A stretch of DNA of 64,000 nt from Erigeron canadensis (GCF_010389155.1 NC_057762.1:30316055-30380054); one strand, 5' to 3'. Shown: positions 46,650-60,999, counted from the stretch's first letter. Program-made: numbers and translations. The notes: a model not told the origin generated them from the letters alone.

Positions 46650-46919
46650 TTAAGGGTCAATGGTTGCTGATTCGATGAGCTTGTGAGCAGCCGAGAGCTG
46701 TTCCATCAATGCCATCAGATGAGCTCGGTATTCATGGGTCTGATCTACAGCTTCTGCCTCGAGATCGCTGAGCTGGGAGCAAAGTCGCTCCTCTGCATCT
46801 TCTGCAACACGCACTTTCTCCCATAATCGTTGCAGCTCTGTCTTCATCTTCTCTTCTCGTTGGATGCTCATCACCAGCTCTCTCTCAAGTTCCTCGTTTC
46901 TCCTCTGCAGCTCCTCCAT
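46650..46919 (-). CDS. LSU: LSU (RESPONSE TO LOW SULFUR) family protein
   Basis: An intronless gene for an 89-aa, almost entirely helical protein. The N-terminal part (MEELQRRNEELERELVMS) is a heptad-like coiled coil. The conserved LSU core is AEERLCSQLSDLEAEAVDQ, followed by a Tyr/Leu-rich C-terminus. LSU proteins are small plant-specific hubs, induced by sulfur deficiency and other stresses, that bind many partners through the coiled coil; no enzymatic role is expected. Length and single-exon structure fit the family. It runs convergently towards the HP30 gene, about 400 bp away. Which LSU paralogue it is cannot be told. Confidence 0.9.
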   Translation of the reverse strand: MEELQRRNEELERELVMSIQREEKMKTELQRLWEKVRVAEDAEERLCSQLSDLEAEAVDQTHEYRAHLMALMEQLSAAHKLIESATIDP

Positions 46920-48541
46920 TGTTGAAAAAATGAGGTAAGAATTATGTGTTTTTGTTCTGTTTATTTATATAAGCATTGAATGGAAGTCACAGTGTCCAGG
47001 TTCAATGTATCTATCTATTTGACCTGATCTTTATGGAATATAAATATTGCTTATGTTGCTGCTGAAACTCAAATTCCTTCTAAACCCCAATCAACAACTT
47101 TTGGCTTGTATAATTGTATTAGAAGTTCACTTTGACCGGCATATGAGCTTATAGATTTGAGCTTTTTACTTATTTAAGCGTGTAAGTTGATATACTCAAA
47201 AACCAAAAAAGCGAGCTTATTAGCATTTTGAAATTTCGATAAGCCAATAAGCTCAAAACATAAGCTAATCTAGTCGCCCCGTAGCTCATGATGCCATTGA
47301 TGAAAGTAATGGGTTCAAAATCTCTTCACACATAGACATACTAATAGATGCTACATACTTGTATGTATGTTCACTGAACCAAAATAAATTGCTGGTTTTC
47401 TCTTTTTCATATTTTCTTTTCTTCATGTACACATTACCTATATAGATAACATGATCATATCTTTTGTATTCGCTTTTACATTCTCGAGTTTTAATAATAA
47501 AGAAAAGAAATGATAGGAGTAGAAAAGATATGAAAAGAAAGTAAAACTGTAGAATAAATGTTATTCTTGGTTTGAAAGAAACATAAGAAAAGAAAAGGAA
47601 GGAGAAAATTATTTGTGTTCTTGAGTTCCATAAAAGAAATGAATATAAAAATATAATTTACAAGTATATCCTTTTTAATATTAGAATACTAAAGTTGGGT
47701 AGTACCTAGAAAGGGATAGTATAGTAATTACACAAAACAATAGGTTGGTTTCCTTCCTAATCTGACCAATACTGGGCAGAAAGTTTTTTGAACAAAAAGT
47801 CTTAAAATACCCTTTCCTTTCCATTCTTTTCTTTATATAAAAACACTCAAGAATACAAAATTCTACTCGTATTAGTTACCTTTCTTTTCTTTTCTATTGC
47901 ATACAAAACTTAACTCAAGAATGCACCTGATTACTGTGAAAGTTACTTAGTCTGACCATGTGGTGGCTTTGGGTTAAAGCGAATTCTTTATAGAACAGGT
48001 CAAACTGAGACGTGTTGGGTTAGTTTGCAAATATTATATCCAGTTTTACAACTATTTACATGCATGACTTATGATTAGAAAAAGATAAGTTATATATCTG
48101 AATAAACGCAACCTCCGATCATGAAAACTGAAATTTCGTGACTTCCATCCTATATGGCATGTTTACGATATAGTTTTGATTTGACCTGTTTAGCTTCAGG
48201 AAATCGAGATATTCAAAATCGAATTGTTTAAACATAGCAGCCTTTTTGTTTTTTTTTTTTTTTGTTGAACTGTCAACTCACTTTTCCTTGCGCGGCTGAT
48301 ACCAACATGGACCGGGTTAAATTTAAGTTGCCACCTTTACTATTTGGCAGTTTTGAGTCTGTTCTACAAGTCCAACTTTAGACCTCAAGCTTATGTGCTT
48401 TTATGTGGGCACTTCTCCAAAACTGCATTTCTTGATACTTGGTAATAAACTTCACTAACTTTTAAAGTACAACACTTGCTTGAAGATAACATACTAAAAT
48501 GACAATAAGTAAACTACTTGTTCTCTCTATATTTTCAACTT
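46920..48541. other. Intergenic, LSU upstream region
   Basis: No gene seen. Purine/pyrimidine-rich inverted segments with TTCTTGAGTT (about 47620) and AACTCAAGAA (about 47910) resemble the MITE-like element at 9594-9854, so a related foldback copy probably lies in 47560-47925. Confidence 0.45.
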
Positions 48542-51500
48542 CTACTTCATGCTTTGTATCCTGTAGAATCTAGAATAAACGCCTTCAGATTCTGCTACCA
48601 AATCCGAGTGTTTACCCATTTCTACCACTTTACCATTTTCCATAACCACAATGGTATCTGAATGTATAACAGTCGAAAGCCTGTGTGCAACTGTGATCTG
48701 TGTAGATTGAACCCCACCAATTCCATTCCTGTTTATTGATTCCATTGCAGTCACAACCGCTCTTTCTGACTCTGCGTCAAGAGCACTTGTTGCTTCATCA
48801 AGAAGCATAATTGCAGGCTTCTTTAACAGTGTCCTTGCAATTGCAATCCTTTGTTTTTGGCCTCCAGAAAGCTGGCATCCTTTCTCTCCAACCACTGTGT
48901 CATACCCATCTGGCAAATTGCTTACAAATTCATGAATGCTCGCCTCTTTTGAAACCTCGATGATCTCACTTTCAGAAGCTGTTTCTGTTCCATAACATAT
49001 GTTGTCCCGAATGGAGCAACTAAATAGCAAAGGTTCTTGTTGCACCAACCCAATCTGTTTCCTTAAATTTCTCAAATTGTATTGTGTTATATCTCTTCCA
49101 TCTACTAATATCATTCCTTGAGATGGAACGTAAAATCTTAATAGAAGGGATAGAACAGACGACTTTCCAGCTCCACTTGGTCCAACTAGAGCCACCTTTG
49201 ATCCGGGTTCAACATGTAAGCTAAAGTTATCGAGTATCTTCATTTCTGGCCTTAATGGATAACTAAAATCGATATTTTTAAACTCGATGCCCCCTATTAT
49301 CTTTTTAGAAGGTGGGTTCTCCGGTTCATCCGGTTCAATCTCAGTATTTCGGTCTAAGGCTTGAAATACAGGAGTTAATACATTGACAGCTGAGATTACG
49401 GTCGGGATGAGAGTCCATAGCTCGGTGATGGAAGGTACTGTAAGGGAGAATATCTGGTATGATCGAATCCCATCCTTGAAACTAGCTTGGTGTCTTTCAA
49501 CCAAAACTGTTGAGTACCATAAAGCAACCGCATGAGCAATGTTCCATAAACAAAGAGACACACCTTGAATGAATCCATACCATAAACTTTGTTTTCTGCT
49601 AATTTTCAGAGGTTTATCAAGAGACAGTTTAGCTCTTTGTAGGATGTGTTCTTCATGACAAAACGAAGCAACGGTCCGTATATTCGTTGCTGACTCTGAA
49701 GCAAGTGCAACAACTTCTGAATGGGCTGCAGCCGTGTCACCTGAAAATCCTTTGGCGGATTTTGCTTGAATCAGACCACCAATGAAATGACATGGCATCA
49801 CTGCCCATGCTACCAGGCCCATTCTCCAGTTAACCCTCATGCTAACCACGGTTGCTATTAATATCGAGGAAACACATTGTACAATGACCGCCATACGGTC
49901 AGATATTATGGTCTTGACCGTGGATGTTTCATTTATGATTCGTGAGGTTAGGGAACCCACACTATTCTCGGGCCTGTCGAACCATGCTAATTCGTTGCGG
50001 AGTACCACTGTAAGATACAAAACCAATATGCTGGTATTTACTTTGAGCAAAATGTGCATGTAGAATACAAGTGGCAAGAGGGTGTTGTGGGTGGGTTGGG
50101 TAACATTACAAAATGATAGTTTTTGGTGTTGCTGAGTCATGTTGACAATAAACACTTTTTGTCCAAGTCTTCAAGTACTTTTATAAATCATTAAGGTGTT
50201 AATTACGGAGTATAATTTATGAAAGTTATACTACTTTTATCAATTATAATCTGATTTTTATAGGTCTCATTCTATTTCAGCAACCAATTTATGTTTTCAC
50301 CCATAAAAATGATAACTATCACAAAACAAAAAATATCAGTTAGGATAAACTGGAAAGTTAACGGGTTTTTCAAGCTTTGATGCATCACCCCTTCACATCA
50401 ACATTATGAATGCATAACTGGGTCAGATTATTTTTAGTGAACTTTTTTAATGTCTGAGACTCTTTACACAATCTATGGAAGTTTGAGTCGTTTTTACAGA
50501 CAAAACAAATTTGGTTACCGGTAATAGATATTTGACACTCTGCAGCTTTGATATGTTTCCTATTAAGCTCATTTTCTTGATACACTACCCAAATTGACCC
50601 ATATAGAAAGGAAATTACTACTTCTAAGAAGATCGTGGTATCCATGTAATACCTGAATACAAAGCGTGTCGAAGATTTGTCATTGCCTTCTCTCCAATTA
50701 CTCCATAAAAGTAATGCTGCAAAGTGTTGCTGAAGAGTGAAAGCAGACCGATTCCAGAAAACAATAATGCATACCATCCGACTTTCTCTTTAGCATTATT
50801 TTCATAATATGCAACTCCAATTGTTATAATGAAGAATCCAAAAACAGGCTTAGAGATGCCAGAAAATGCAGCAGCAGACGAGCCCACTCCAAGCTTTACA
50901 AACTCTTTGTTGGTTAAACCAAACCAGATTCTGAAAAATATATCTTTTCTCAAAGTTTCATCCTGTTGAGCTTTCTTGGAAGTATCTTTGGTGATTTCGT
51001 TAGTTTCTATAGGTGTATCATGTTTCTCCGCTTGGTCAGAAACCTGTTGATTTTTTCTCTCCATTTCTTTAATGGGATCTACGTTGCTGGGAAACAACAT
51101 AATATGAATCAGTATAGAATCTTCCCTAATGGTAATTTGACCCATTTACTTATAATGGACCATATCAGGTCATGTTTATATCTAACGTATAACATGAAAA
51201 AACTAGCAAAAAGAAAATGGGTAAAGTGGGTTGAAAGTTGTTGGAAGTGTATTTTCAATGCATAAAACCTGCTTTGGTCAAGCCAACCCAGCCCGTTTAA
51301 ATTTTCCTTGTGCTTTTTGTCAAGAGCCCATTTTTAACCATTACCCAAACCATCCATTTTGACACCTGTAGTTTAGAAGATGCACAGTTGCTTATACAAA
51401 CCTCGGTTCAGCTTCTGTACTGATATTCTGCATGCTAAATAAGTTGTTATAAAAGTTGCTTGTTTGTAACAAATTATTGTGTGTTCCTGTTTCTGTGACT

Positions 51501-54500
51501 TGACCATTTTGTACAACAACAATCATGTCTGCATTAACAATCGTCGACATCCTGTGTGCAATTAAAATGACTGTTCTCCCGTTCATTGCACTCTCAAGTG
51601 CATCTTGAACCAGTTTTTCAGATTCTGAATCAAGTGCACTTGTTGCTTCATCAAGCAAAAGTATTGGAGGGTTTTTCAATATGGCTCTTGCAATAGCAAT
51701 TCTTTGTTTCTGCCCGCCTGATAACTGTAACCCCCTTTGTCCTACCTTATATATCAAAAAACATCCACGTCAAACATAGATATATGGTCAATCATAGGTA
51801 TCAAGGGAATGAATGAAAGTTCTGTTTTTATAAGCTAACATAGAAAATAAAATGAAAGTACGCTGCTGTTTGTCGCATTTAGACCTGTTATGAAATATTA
51901 ATCGAGTTAATGAAACTTACATCTGTTAAGTATTGATCTGGGAGTTGGGATATGAAAGTGTGTGCATTTGCCATAGCTGATGCTATTTGGATCTGCTCAT
52001 CTTCTGCATCTTTGTTTCCTACCTTCATGTTGTCCTTGATTGTGCCAGCAAAGAGTGCTGGTTCCTGCGAAACCGATCCTATGTTTTTCCTTAGAAACTT
52101 TATATCAAGATCCTTAACATTGTGGTTGTCAATGAGCACCTCACCTGGTGGCCATAAGTGAGATATATATCTTAGTATGCTCTTAGCACCCTATGATTTT
52201 AAGTGGCTATATAGATAGATCAGGCGGGTTGGTTATCAGGTGAAACTGGATTTGAGCCAAACATGTATTTTTTTAGTTTGAGACATGTGGGGTTGCAACA
52301 CTTTTTGTCAAAAACTTTTGAATTTCGAATATAAAATTAGTGTATCAATCATAATTGCTAAATTATATTATTCTGATAGTACAAACAAAAAAGATTTAAG
52401 AGGTTTTGCGCATTAAAGATACACTTTTGGTGACTTCGCCCAAATTGACCCGTTGGATCCATTTGATCTATTTAGCTAATTTGATGCGTTTTCTTTTCAT
52501 CTGTATTTTGTATTACCCGTTTGAGCCATTTGAATAAGATGATTTAGGAGATATTATGTATCGAGAGTACACTTCATGTGACTTTGACCCATTTAACCTA
52601 CAAGTATTTCTTTGTAAGCTATTTCTCCAGTTTTATTTAAATCTGTGACTCATTAGAAATAAAAAATAGTCCTACTCAACTGACTCATAAGCAAAGTCAC
52701 ATGAAGTGTACTCTCTACCTATAATAGCATGGGTGGATGCATACCTTTTTCTGGATCATAGAACCTTGGCAGGAGAGAGATGATGGTGCTTTTTCCGCAA
52801 CCACTACTACCCACTAAAGCCACAACCTTTCCTGCAGGGATGAACAACGAGAATCCCTGAAGGATCATCTTTTCTTGGCGTGACGGATAAGCAAAATGCA
52901 CGTCACGAATCTCAATATTTCCGTTAATCTTTGCAAGTGTTTCCCCTTTTGAATCATAATTGATAACAGATTTCCGGTCAATCACTTCAAACACTTCTTT
53001 TCCGGCAGCTCTTGCTTGATTGAAAATTTGCATATCTGGTGCTGCATATGTGATTGATCTAGTAGGAGACAGTGCAATGCATACGAGTTATCGCATAAAC
53101 AAAACTAACAACCTTCGGTTATACAATTGGTCTCATTATGTATATGGATGTCATAACCTGATAAGTGTTAATTGATTCTTACATGGCTCCAAAGAGTATG
53201 CTCATTACTGCAGCTATAACATCACCTCCCTGAGCTCGTTTAGCTACAACAACAAGGGCTCCAATCCATACAATGAGAGCCCATGAACAAAATGTTACTG
53301 TTTGAAATAAGCCCGTTCCAACTCCTTTAATCAGTGCTTCTCCCTTGCTTATAATTAACTGTCTCTGCAAGCACTCCGAGAAAGATTTTATAGCGGAGTT
53401 TTCTCCAACAAAAGCAAACACTGTTCTAATCTGAGAAACTGTCTGCAATGAATCAAAGTGGAAGATCAGAACACCAGGTACTATCAACCTTGATGTAATT
53501 TGTGATTGCAATGCCAAATGTTTACCTGCTCAACCATTACTGTGGCTTCTGCGAGGTACGTTGCTTTTGTGGCTGAAATGGAGTTCATTTTCTTTGTATA
53601 AGTTGCTCCAATTATAAGAATCATTGGAACAACCAACAAGGTGAGCAGTGACACCTCCCAGCATGATATAAACGCTATTATAACTCCAGTAAAGAAGGTT
53701 GCAAAGCATGATAGAAAATGACCCAACTGTGTACAAGGGGAGAATTTCAATGGATGACATTAGAGGTTGAATTTCAACTCATTAATGTGAAAACGAACCA
53801 TTCGGAACATATGTTATTGATAACAAGTCAAACGGGTATAATAGAAATAGCCAAAAATGGAACGATTGAAAGGAGTTTAAAAGGTCAGAAGTTACAAAAT
53901 TCATATTTAAATGCTTGTAACATCCTATATCCGTTTATATTTTTATTAAAACGAAATTAGTTTAGCTTTTAGTGATAATGTTTTGTATCATGTTTAATAC
54001 ATTACATGTATAGGTACAAGATTTTTGACAACAAGGTGGTGCCGATCAACATTGACTTACCTGACCCACTTTAACCCATACTCATTTTGACCTGTTAGTC
54101 TGTTACTGAAGTACTGAACAGACCCAACCCCCCTGTTTTGATACCTCTAGGTGACATATTCTAGCCACTGGTGTTTTTTGCATACATGATATGAACTTCA
54201 AGATTTCTTGCATGGAACAATACCATGCAAGTGTAAGCATATATGTACCTTCTCGCCAATAGCGTCTTGTATTACACTCATATGATTACTAATACCAGTG
54301 ATGATCTTTCCATTTGTCAGTTCTGTATCGAAAGCACCAATCTCTTGTTTAAGAACCGCTTTCAGGTACGCTAGTCTCAGTCGTGTAACTTGTCTCTCAC
54401 TTGCATACATCCAGCCTCCAACTTCTGCATATGCCATACAAAACCTCTGTATGTAAGCATTGTTCCCATGTAAATCATCAGTAGATAAGACATACTTTTA

Positions 54501-54906
54501 AACTAGCTTTACCTATTATTCCAGCAGGAAATGTAGCAAATGCCATGTACCATACATACGGTATGACCTGTGTGAAAAAAAAAATAAAAAAAATCCAAGA
54601 CATACTTGTTGACATTAGATCAAGTTATTAGAATCACAAAAAGGAATCTAAATCTGTGTGGTTTACCTTCTTGAGGGCTTTAACCATGCCAATATCATCG
54701 TGTATATTGTTACCAAACGCGTCTATGGCTTTCCCAAGTAGCAAATAACCAAGGGGCTGGGCAAGGCCGTGAATGATCGAACCCAGTGATGCAAGAGCCA
54801 TTAGTGTGTAGTCCAGTGCATCAGCATAGCTTAAAAGCTTGGTAAATGGCAATGGCTGATCTTTCAAAATCAACTTTTCGTCAATTTCTTTTGTGCTTTT
54901 CGTCAT
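48542..54906 (-). CDS. Full-size ABC transporter, ABCB/MDR (P-glycoprotein) type
   Basis: A 1,237-aa plasma-membrane-type exporter with TMD-NBD-TMD-NBD order. Ten exons: 54906-54667, 54567-54513, 54424-54249, 53726-53526, 53442-53183, 53058-52745, 52144-51921, 51745-51402, 51086-50653, 50007-48542. All junctions are GT-AG with matching phases and no internal stop. NBD1: Walker [10 protein letters not shown] at about residue 388, signature LSGGQKQR at about 498, Walker [13 protein letters not shown] at about 520. NBD2: Walker [10 protein letters not shown] at about 1025, signature LSGGQKQR, Walker [14 protein letters not shown] charged linker rich in Lys, Glu and Thr joins the halves at about 605-665. 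Plant ABCBs move auxin, alkaloids and other metabolites; the substrate here is unknown. Both ATP sites look intact. Confidence 0.96.
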
Positions 54907-56398
54907 TGTGAATACAACCAGACTGTTACGTGTTTTAACATATAGTTTTCTTAATATAGGTTATATTTATGTAAAGACGCATCAGAGTATCTTGAATGCA
55001 TATTCGCATGGCTTTGTAATATAAGAAGAAGGTGATAGATTAAACGGTTCTTTTTATGTTTGTCTTTTGAGTGTGACCATTTGTGATATTGTTTAGTTAT
55101 TGATTAAATGATCAACAATGTTATTGTCTTATTCATTCTGTCATCCTCTTGCAGCATATTCTTTGTGAATATAAATATTCCTTTTGCTTGGTCTACTTCG
55201 ATTACCATCAGGAAAAAAAAAACAGATTCAGCAGTTTTTTTCTGGCTTTCAAGGAATCATACCTGGTTTTTTGATCGGAATTCTCAAAACTTTTGGATGC
55301 TAGGTACTTCTGTCGGAATATGAAATTCAAAAATGGTCTTGTTACAATAATCCCAGAAAAGACCGAAAACTTATCTAAACCCTTTCTGTGTGTATCATAT
55401 TCATATGTATGATATTTCTTGACTTAACATTCTGTTTCATTAAACTTATCTATTTTTCGATTCCATTGTTATGAAAAAGTCATGGTAGTAACTTAAATGT
55501 GTGATAAACTTACATAGTAGTCAGATACTCCCATTTATCAAGTTTTGGAATGTTATACACTTTGGTTACTTATCAAATTGCAATTTGCAGAGTTTTGTTT
55601 GTCTAGATATCACATAGAAATCACGATAATCTTTTTCATTTACTTGGTGGTATTTGAATTTTTCATCATCATCTGGTGAATAAATGATCCCTCCTTTAGC
55701 ATATAGGAATATCAAATACAATAAACTTACCAAGGGGCAAAATGTAACATCTAACTAGGCGTTTAATACTTAAGCCGAACAGCCATGTTCAACCTCATAA
55801 AACAACATGTACTCCCTTACGAAATATGGCCTGTTTAAATGTGAAATGAAAGTTCTGCATAACTCATGTGGAACCGAATATCAAATGTGTCTACACTAAA
55901 ACTAAAAACGAACACATTCAAACAATACTTGAATTAACATTCTTTTGACTGTATTCATAATCCTATCTTTGAGATTCTCAGACTCTCTAAGCATGAGATC
56001 CTCCTTAGGTCCTTGATATAATCTCATTGAAATAGGATCGCAATTTTATATTTTATATTTTGACATAGGCAATGCAGGACACCCATAAGTGCACTACTAT
56101 GACAAAAGATTCTTTAAGTATACATAGAGTCCAGGCTGCACACCTAATTTTCATGAAGGGATATAACCACCCTACTAAACATAATAACTCCAAATCCATC
56201 AAGAACTGTTTACATATTTATAATGAATATGAAATATGATATATTCCATCAGATACAAACTTGATGATCTCATAAACAAATAACATGTCATCAGAATCAT
56301 GAATAAATATGCTGCTATGAGTACTAGCATGCATCGTGCGCAATCACAACGAAGTAAAACCAAGTTTCAGGTTTATCATCAAGACAGAGTTTTATAAA
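54907..56398. other. Intergenic, ABCB promoter side
   Basis: No gene or clear repeat seen. AT-rich spacer between the start of the ABCB gene and the 3' end of the TMEM120-like gene. Confidence 0.5.
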
Positions 56399-58825
56399 TT
56401 AGGCCCCATTTTCCTTACCTTTTTTCAATTTTGCTTTGAACCGAGACTTTGATAAGAGAGTCTCCACTGTGTTTGCAAAGTTCCCAACAGCCATAATAAT
56501 TAAAAGGATTCCACATGTAATTACCTGCCAAAAACAATGTGAGTTATTCAACTTCATAAAGTGATAATGACTTGGGCCCTTTTGTGAAGTAATATTACCT
56601 GCCATTCGGAGATGACACCAACCATGGAAGTTTGTAGTAATAACAGGCCCACGTAACCTTCAAAACCTTGCAAGATGAAAAGCATAGGGCACAACAACCA
56701 CAATTGACCTTCTACTCCAGATGTTTCTCCCCACACAACGTCCATTCTCCTAGCCTACAATTAAGAAAATGATTGACCTTAAATGTTTTCCAATACCTGA
56801 GGTGACAAAATGGGCGGATTGGGTGGGTTGGATAATGGCCATCTTTTAGTAGCAGGCAAAATAGGCTGAATTGACCAAAAAATACACTTTTCTCAATTTT
56901 TTAGTAATTTAAATCTCTGAATAAATTGTTTAGGATGTTGTATGCACTGTAGAAACAATTTGGACAACTTTCAACGTGGTTGACCTCAGTCCATTTGACC
57001 AGTTCTAGTTTCAGCTAAAACTTTTATTTGACCCATTTTAGACTCACATCAACCCAATTCTATCTTAAAAGATTCTAAACGCTCATGTTAGGGTTGAATT
57101 CAATCAATGAATTTTGAGCCTGACATAGGACCAAGATTGAGTTTCTTTTCTATACAATACCTTTCCTAGTGCAATACGTGTGTAGAGTCTCTGCCGCTGG
57201 TATCTATTTTGTACAAGCATTGCAACTCCTTGCATAATTGCCCATTTCAGAAACAACTGTATACCTTTCTGCAAAACAGTTTTATAGCACTCAACAATCA
57301 AAAAGACTAAGACATTGCAACATTAGTTTAACAACAAATACGCTTTATAGTTTATAAAAACCTGTTTCTGGGCACAATTAGGCTCCTTTTCAATCTCCCA
57401 AGTGAGACTGATGAGTGCCATAGTCATAGCACAATAGTGATGATAGATCCACCTAAGAAAACCGCAATGTAATGCAATCTCCCACATAAGCATACATAAA
57501 AAAAAATGCATATTTTCATATACAATCTTTATGTTTGAGAATATAAGAATGACATTACCATGGGCGAATATCGCTTCCATTAACCCTAAGTATGTTTTCT
57601 CTAAAAGACAACCCTGCATAGAGAAATAGCAACCAGGCCTGAAAAGGAGACACATTATGCTCATGTCCATTATTCATAAATTTAGTTACAAACCGGACAT
57701 ATATATTACACACACTGATGATTCAATATTCTTAAACACAAAACCTGGTAAAGCTGCACGGGAAATGCAGGGAAACATCCATTCCAGATCCATGATTGTA
57801 AAAACAGTAGTAACGATGGAAAAAAGAGAAACAAATATGCAGTAGTATCCTGCATATAGAAAGTTAAGGTGAGTGGTGATTATATGTAAATGGAAGAGAA
57901 AAAAAATAGCTGCAAGTTGTCATACCCGGAAATTATTGTACTCTTCTTTCACTTTCAGCTGAACATCCTTCCTGTTTGCTCGAACATTTATTGGGCCTAA
58001 AAACATCCTCAAGAATCGTCCTGCCCAGATCAAATAGAAATGGCATGTTCAACCTTTTCCGACAAATGTTCTCACTCATATATGAATTATGTTACTGAAA
58101 TGCCTAATTCTACAGCACATATTATCAATGGGTGTTTGGAATCGCATTCGCGTCTGAAAGTGGTTAAACCAAAGGGCATTTAACCTAGCAAAATTCTACG
58201 TAATCTAAGGATGAAGAGGTTGCAAAATCAAGTCCCATTTTAGACAATTGTGTAAATATGCGATGATATGTGTGAAACATCTGCCGTTTAAAACTAAAAA
58301 TTAAATCAATATAGAAACTGGTTGATAACATTTTTTGTTGAAAGTAACTAAACTAATTTCAAAGTAGATATGTACTCTTTGCTCTAAAAAGAAACTTGAC
58401 ATTCAATTACCATGAGATTTGCAAGGAAGGAAAGCAGCTGCATCGCCTTCACCTAATGTATAACCAACTCTGATCAACTCTTCAACCAACTATTAACAAT
58501 ATCAAACACAAATACAAAATAAAAAAGAAAGATGAAAAAGTTTACTAAAGCATTAATGCAGCTTAAGGGTATTTCAATAGATCACCTTTTCAGCATTCTT
58601 GTGATCTAAATTTCCTTTCTTGACCGAAGAAGCTATAAACGATTTAAGCATTTTGATGTTTGAACGAAGTCCCAGTGCTCGTTGCCTAAGGGCTGCTTCT
58701 TCAACCGAAGTACGAGAAACTAAGGAAGTTGCAGAATCCTGCAACTCTTTGGTTTGTCCCACGATTCTCGACACTTCATCAGCAACATTTCTGTCTGGCA
58801 TATCACAGCCGTTTGAGTGCCCCAT
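56399..58825 (-). CDS. TMEM120/TMPIT-like membrane protein
   Basis: A 359-aa multi-pass membrane protein of the TMEM120 (TMPIT-like) family. Nine exons: 58825-58586, 58489-58411, 58020-57926, 57849-57745, 57638-57559, 57452-57362, 57268-57161, 56754-56599 and 56524-56399, with all phases consistent. The N-terminal 80 residues form a predicted coiled coil (VGQTKELQDSATSLVSR and onward). About six hydrophobic segments follow, with the family hallmark SFRENILRVNGSDIRPWWIY followed by HHYCAMTMALISLTW. The C-terminus is strongly basic. Animal TMEM120A/B are nuclear-envelope or ER proteins whose fold resembles fatty-acid elongases; the plant role is not established. I chose the ATG at 58825, because upstream in-frame sequence offers no ATG. 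Confidence 0.93.
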
Positions 58826-60825
58826 GGCTTTTTCTTGATTCACTTAGGCCTGTACTTAGAATGTATATGTAAAATTGAGAGTCATAAAACAGTTGAAGGA
58901 AAAGGGAAAAAAAAGTGCAGTGGGCCAGTGGGGTCTGTACTTTTTCTTTTGCAGTTGGATGCAATTTATTATTTTGTTTGTTGCAACTGGTCAGACCAGA
59001 ACAGCAACTCTCACCTAACTGCCAAATATTACTACAAATGATCTCCAAAAACTTCACTACTGAAAATACTTGCTAAAGCTTACATTGCTCCAATGGACCA
59101 TGGTTATAATGAATTTATGTTTTTATGCAATGGTGGTTTTCATTTAATCATGGTATGATGGTCCTTATAGGAGTATATACTAAAGTACATTTTGTATGAC
59201 AATATTTTGGATTATGATCGAGTTACAGGTTCCAAAAAAAAAAAAAGTTATGGGCCTTTAGAGCACATGATGTGGTATTCGATGTGAGTGAGGTGGCTCG
59301 GTAGCTCCCACATCAACATATCACTCTTCGTCTACAAAAAGGTCCTAAAAATGATGTATAACACTAATATAATCTGTAAAATTGTCAAGGGTCAAATATA
59401 GACAAACTTATTAAATTTTGTTATACAATGTATGTACCTCGTTGTACCTTGTAAACTACTAATGGGATGTTGATTATGATGACGTGACAATTTATATGGT
59501 GGTCACGTCAGTTAAAAAAATTAGCAAAAAATTTTATACATAATGAATTGCTAATCAGATACATATATGGCTATGAAATGGAAGTTTAATTCAAACAATA
59601 GAAGGTTTGAAAATTGGATACATACAAATAACAAAATGTGACAAGTTTATTACATTTCATGCACTTAGCACTCATCTCATCTTCTAATGTAAAAGTTCAA
59701 AACAACATAGGACAAGAATTGCAAGACAAGTATTGAGTAATCGTTGTTCAAGAAAATATGCTTGGCAGAATGTATATAAATTGTGGTATTAATATATTTT
59801 TCTTTTTCTATTTTCTCTTAAGCATATGTGTGTATGTATGTTTTAATATAGTATTTTTTAAATTAAATAAATGATGACTTGACATTGACAAATTGGGTTT
59901 TGGGTTGGAGAAAAATATAAGTTCAGTATGTTGGTTCTCAAATGTGTTGGAATAATTTGCTTAATTGACATGCTTAATTACTTACTTACTTTAATATGAG
60001 AATAGAATGTGAATAGTAGTTATTTTGTGTTTTTACATTACATAAATTATTAAGATATATAATATGGGACTATAAGCAAAATAGTTTGTAGAAGGAGTGG
60101 TATGCCTACTTGTCTCTTATAGTAAAGGTTTGTGGTTTGAGACTCCTCCATGCCAATTTTTTTATTCTTTAACTTTATGAAGATGTATTTTCAAAATTTC
60201 AAAATTTACAATTTGCCCCCTCTACTTATGTTTCTTTTTTATTTAGTCCAACATTAAAAAAAAAAAATTTGCTTTGTTTATTTAAGTATCCAAATACTTT
60301 TGTTGTATTTTCTTTTATTATTATTTTTTTTGTATTTTGTTATTTTTGATTTTTTAAATCTATAATTTTTTTTTTTTTGTATTTTTGTTTTTTCTGATCT
60401 ATATTTGTAAATTTATGTTTTTTTTATAAATTTTCTAACATTTATGTTGTTAAATTCCTACATCATTTTTCGGGGTAAACATAAATATGATTGTATGCCT
60501 TATTGCCTTTAAAAAGAAAAAATATATATAAACACGACAAACACATACGTTTTAGAAATTGACGCCGCCCATCGAGCAGGTCGAACCACTTAGTTATATA
60601 TATGCCATTGGAGATGACTTCGCCATTTTTTTTCATGACAAACAAACATCGTGTCATTGATCGATTTCTAATTTTCTATATAAGCTGCCAGCTGAGGTTT
60701 GCTCGACATGCTATAGCATTTATAAAACACGAAGATGTATTTATAAGCTTAGTTTAGACCAAACAAGAAAAAAAAATAATAATAATAATTTTTTTTTTTT
60801 GTTGGACTTAACCCATTTATAAGTT

Positions 60826-60831
60826 TGGGCC
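60826..60831 (+). promoter_or_regulatory. Site II motif (TGGGCC) upstream of eL30
   Basis: TGGGCC fits the TGGGCY site II element bound by TCP factors and typical of plant ribosomal-protein promoters; it lies 169 bp before the start codon. Confidence 0.6.
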
Positions 60832-60952
60832 TAGCAACAAAACCCTCATAGTCATCAAAGCTCATTTTCAGTCCATTTATATACACCTCTATATTATATA
60901 TCACACACACACACATAGTTACACACTCTTTTGTGTTAGCAGCCGCCCAACC

Positions 60953-60961
60953 AAACCCTAA
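60953..60961 (+). promoter_or_regulatory. Telo-box (AAACCCTAA) upstream of eL30
   Basis: AAACCCTAA, 38 bp before the ATG and so at or near the transcription start. Telo-boxes combined with site II motifs are characteristic of plant translation-machinery genes. Confidence 0.75.
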
Positions 60962-60999
60962 TTCCTAATCTCAACCTTCCAGCAGCAGCTGCAGCAAAT

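Larger units (their letters stand above)
58826..60999. other. Intergenic between TMEM120-like and eL30 genes
   Basis: No gene seen. Long T-rich runs occur at 60240-60440. A short segment at about 60088-60160 (GAGTGGTATGCCT and GTGGTTTGAGACTCC) could be a decayed SINE. The last 200 bp contain the eL30 promoter motifs listed separately. Confidence 0.5.

Noticed and set aside
50385..50777. 130-codon open frame within the ABCB gene
   Set aside because: It spans intron 9 and part of exon 9 in the wrong frame; splice phases support the ABCB model.
58826..58843. Upstream start for the TMEM120-like gene (six extra residues, NQEKA-)
   Set aside because: The extension would need a GTG start; plant nuclear genes use ATG, and the ATG at 58825 is in a good position.
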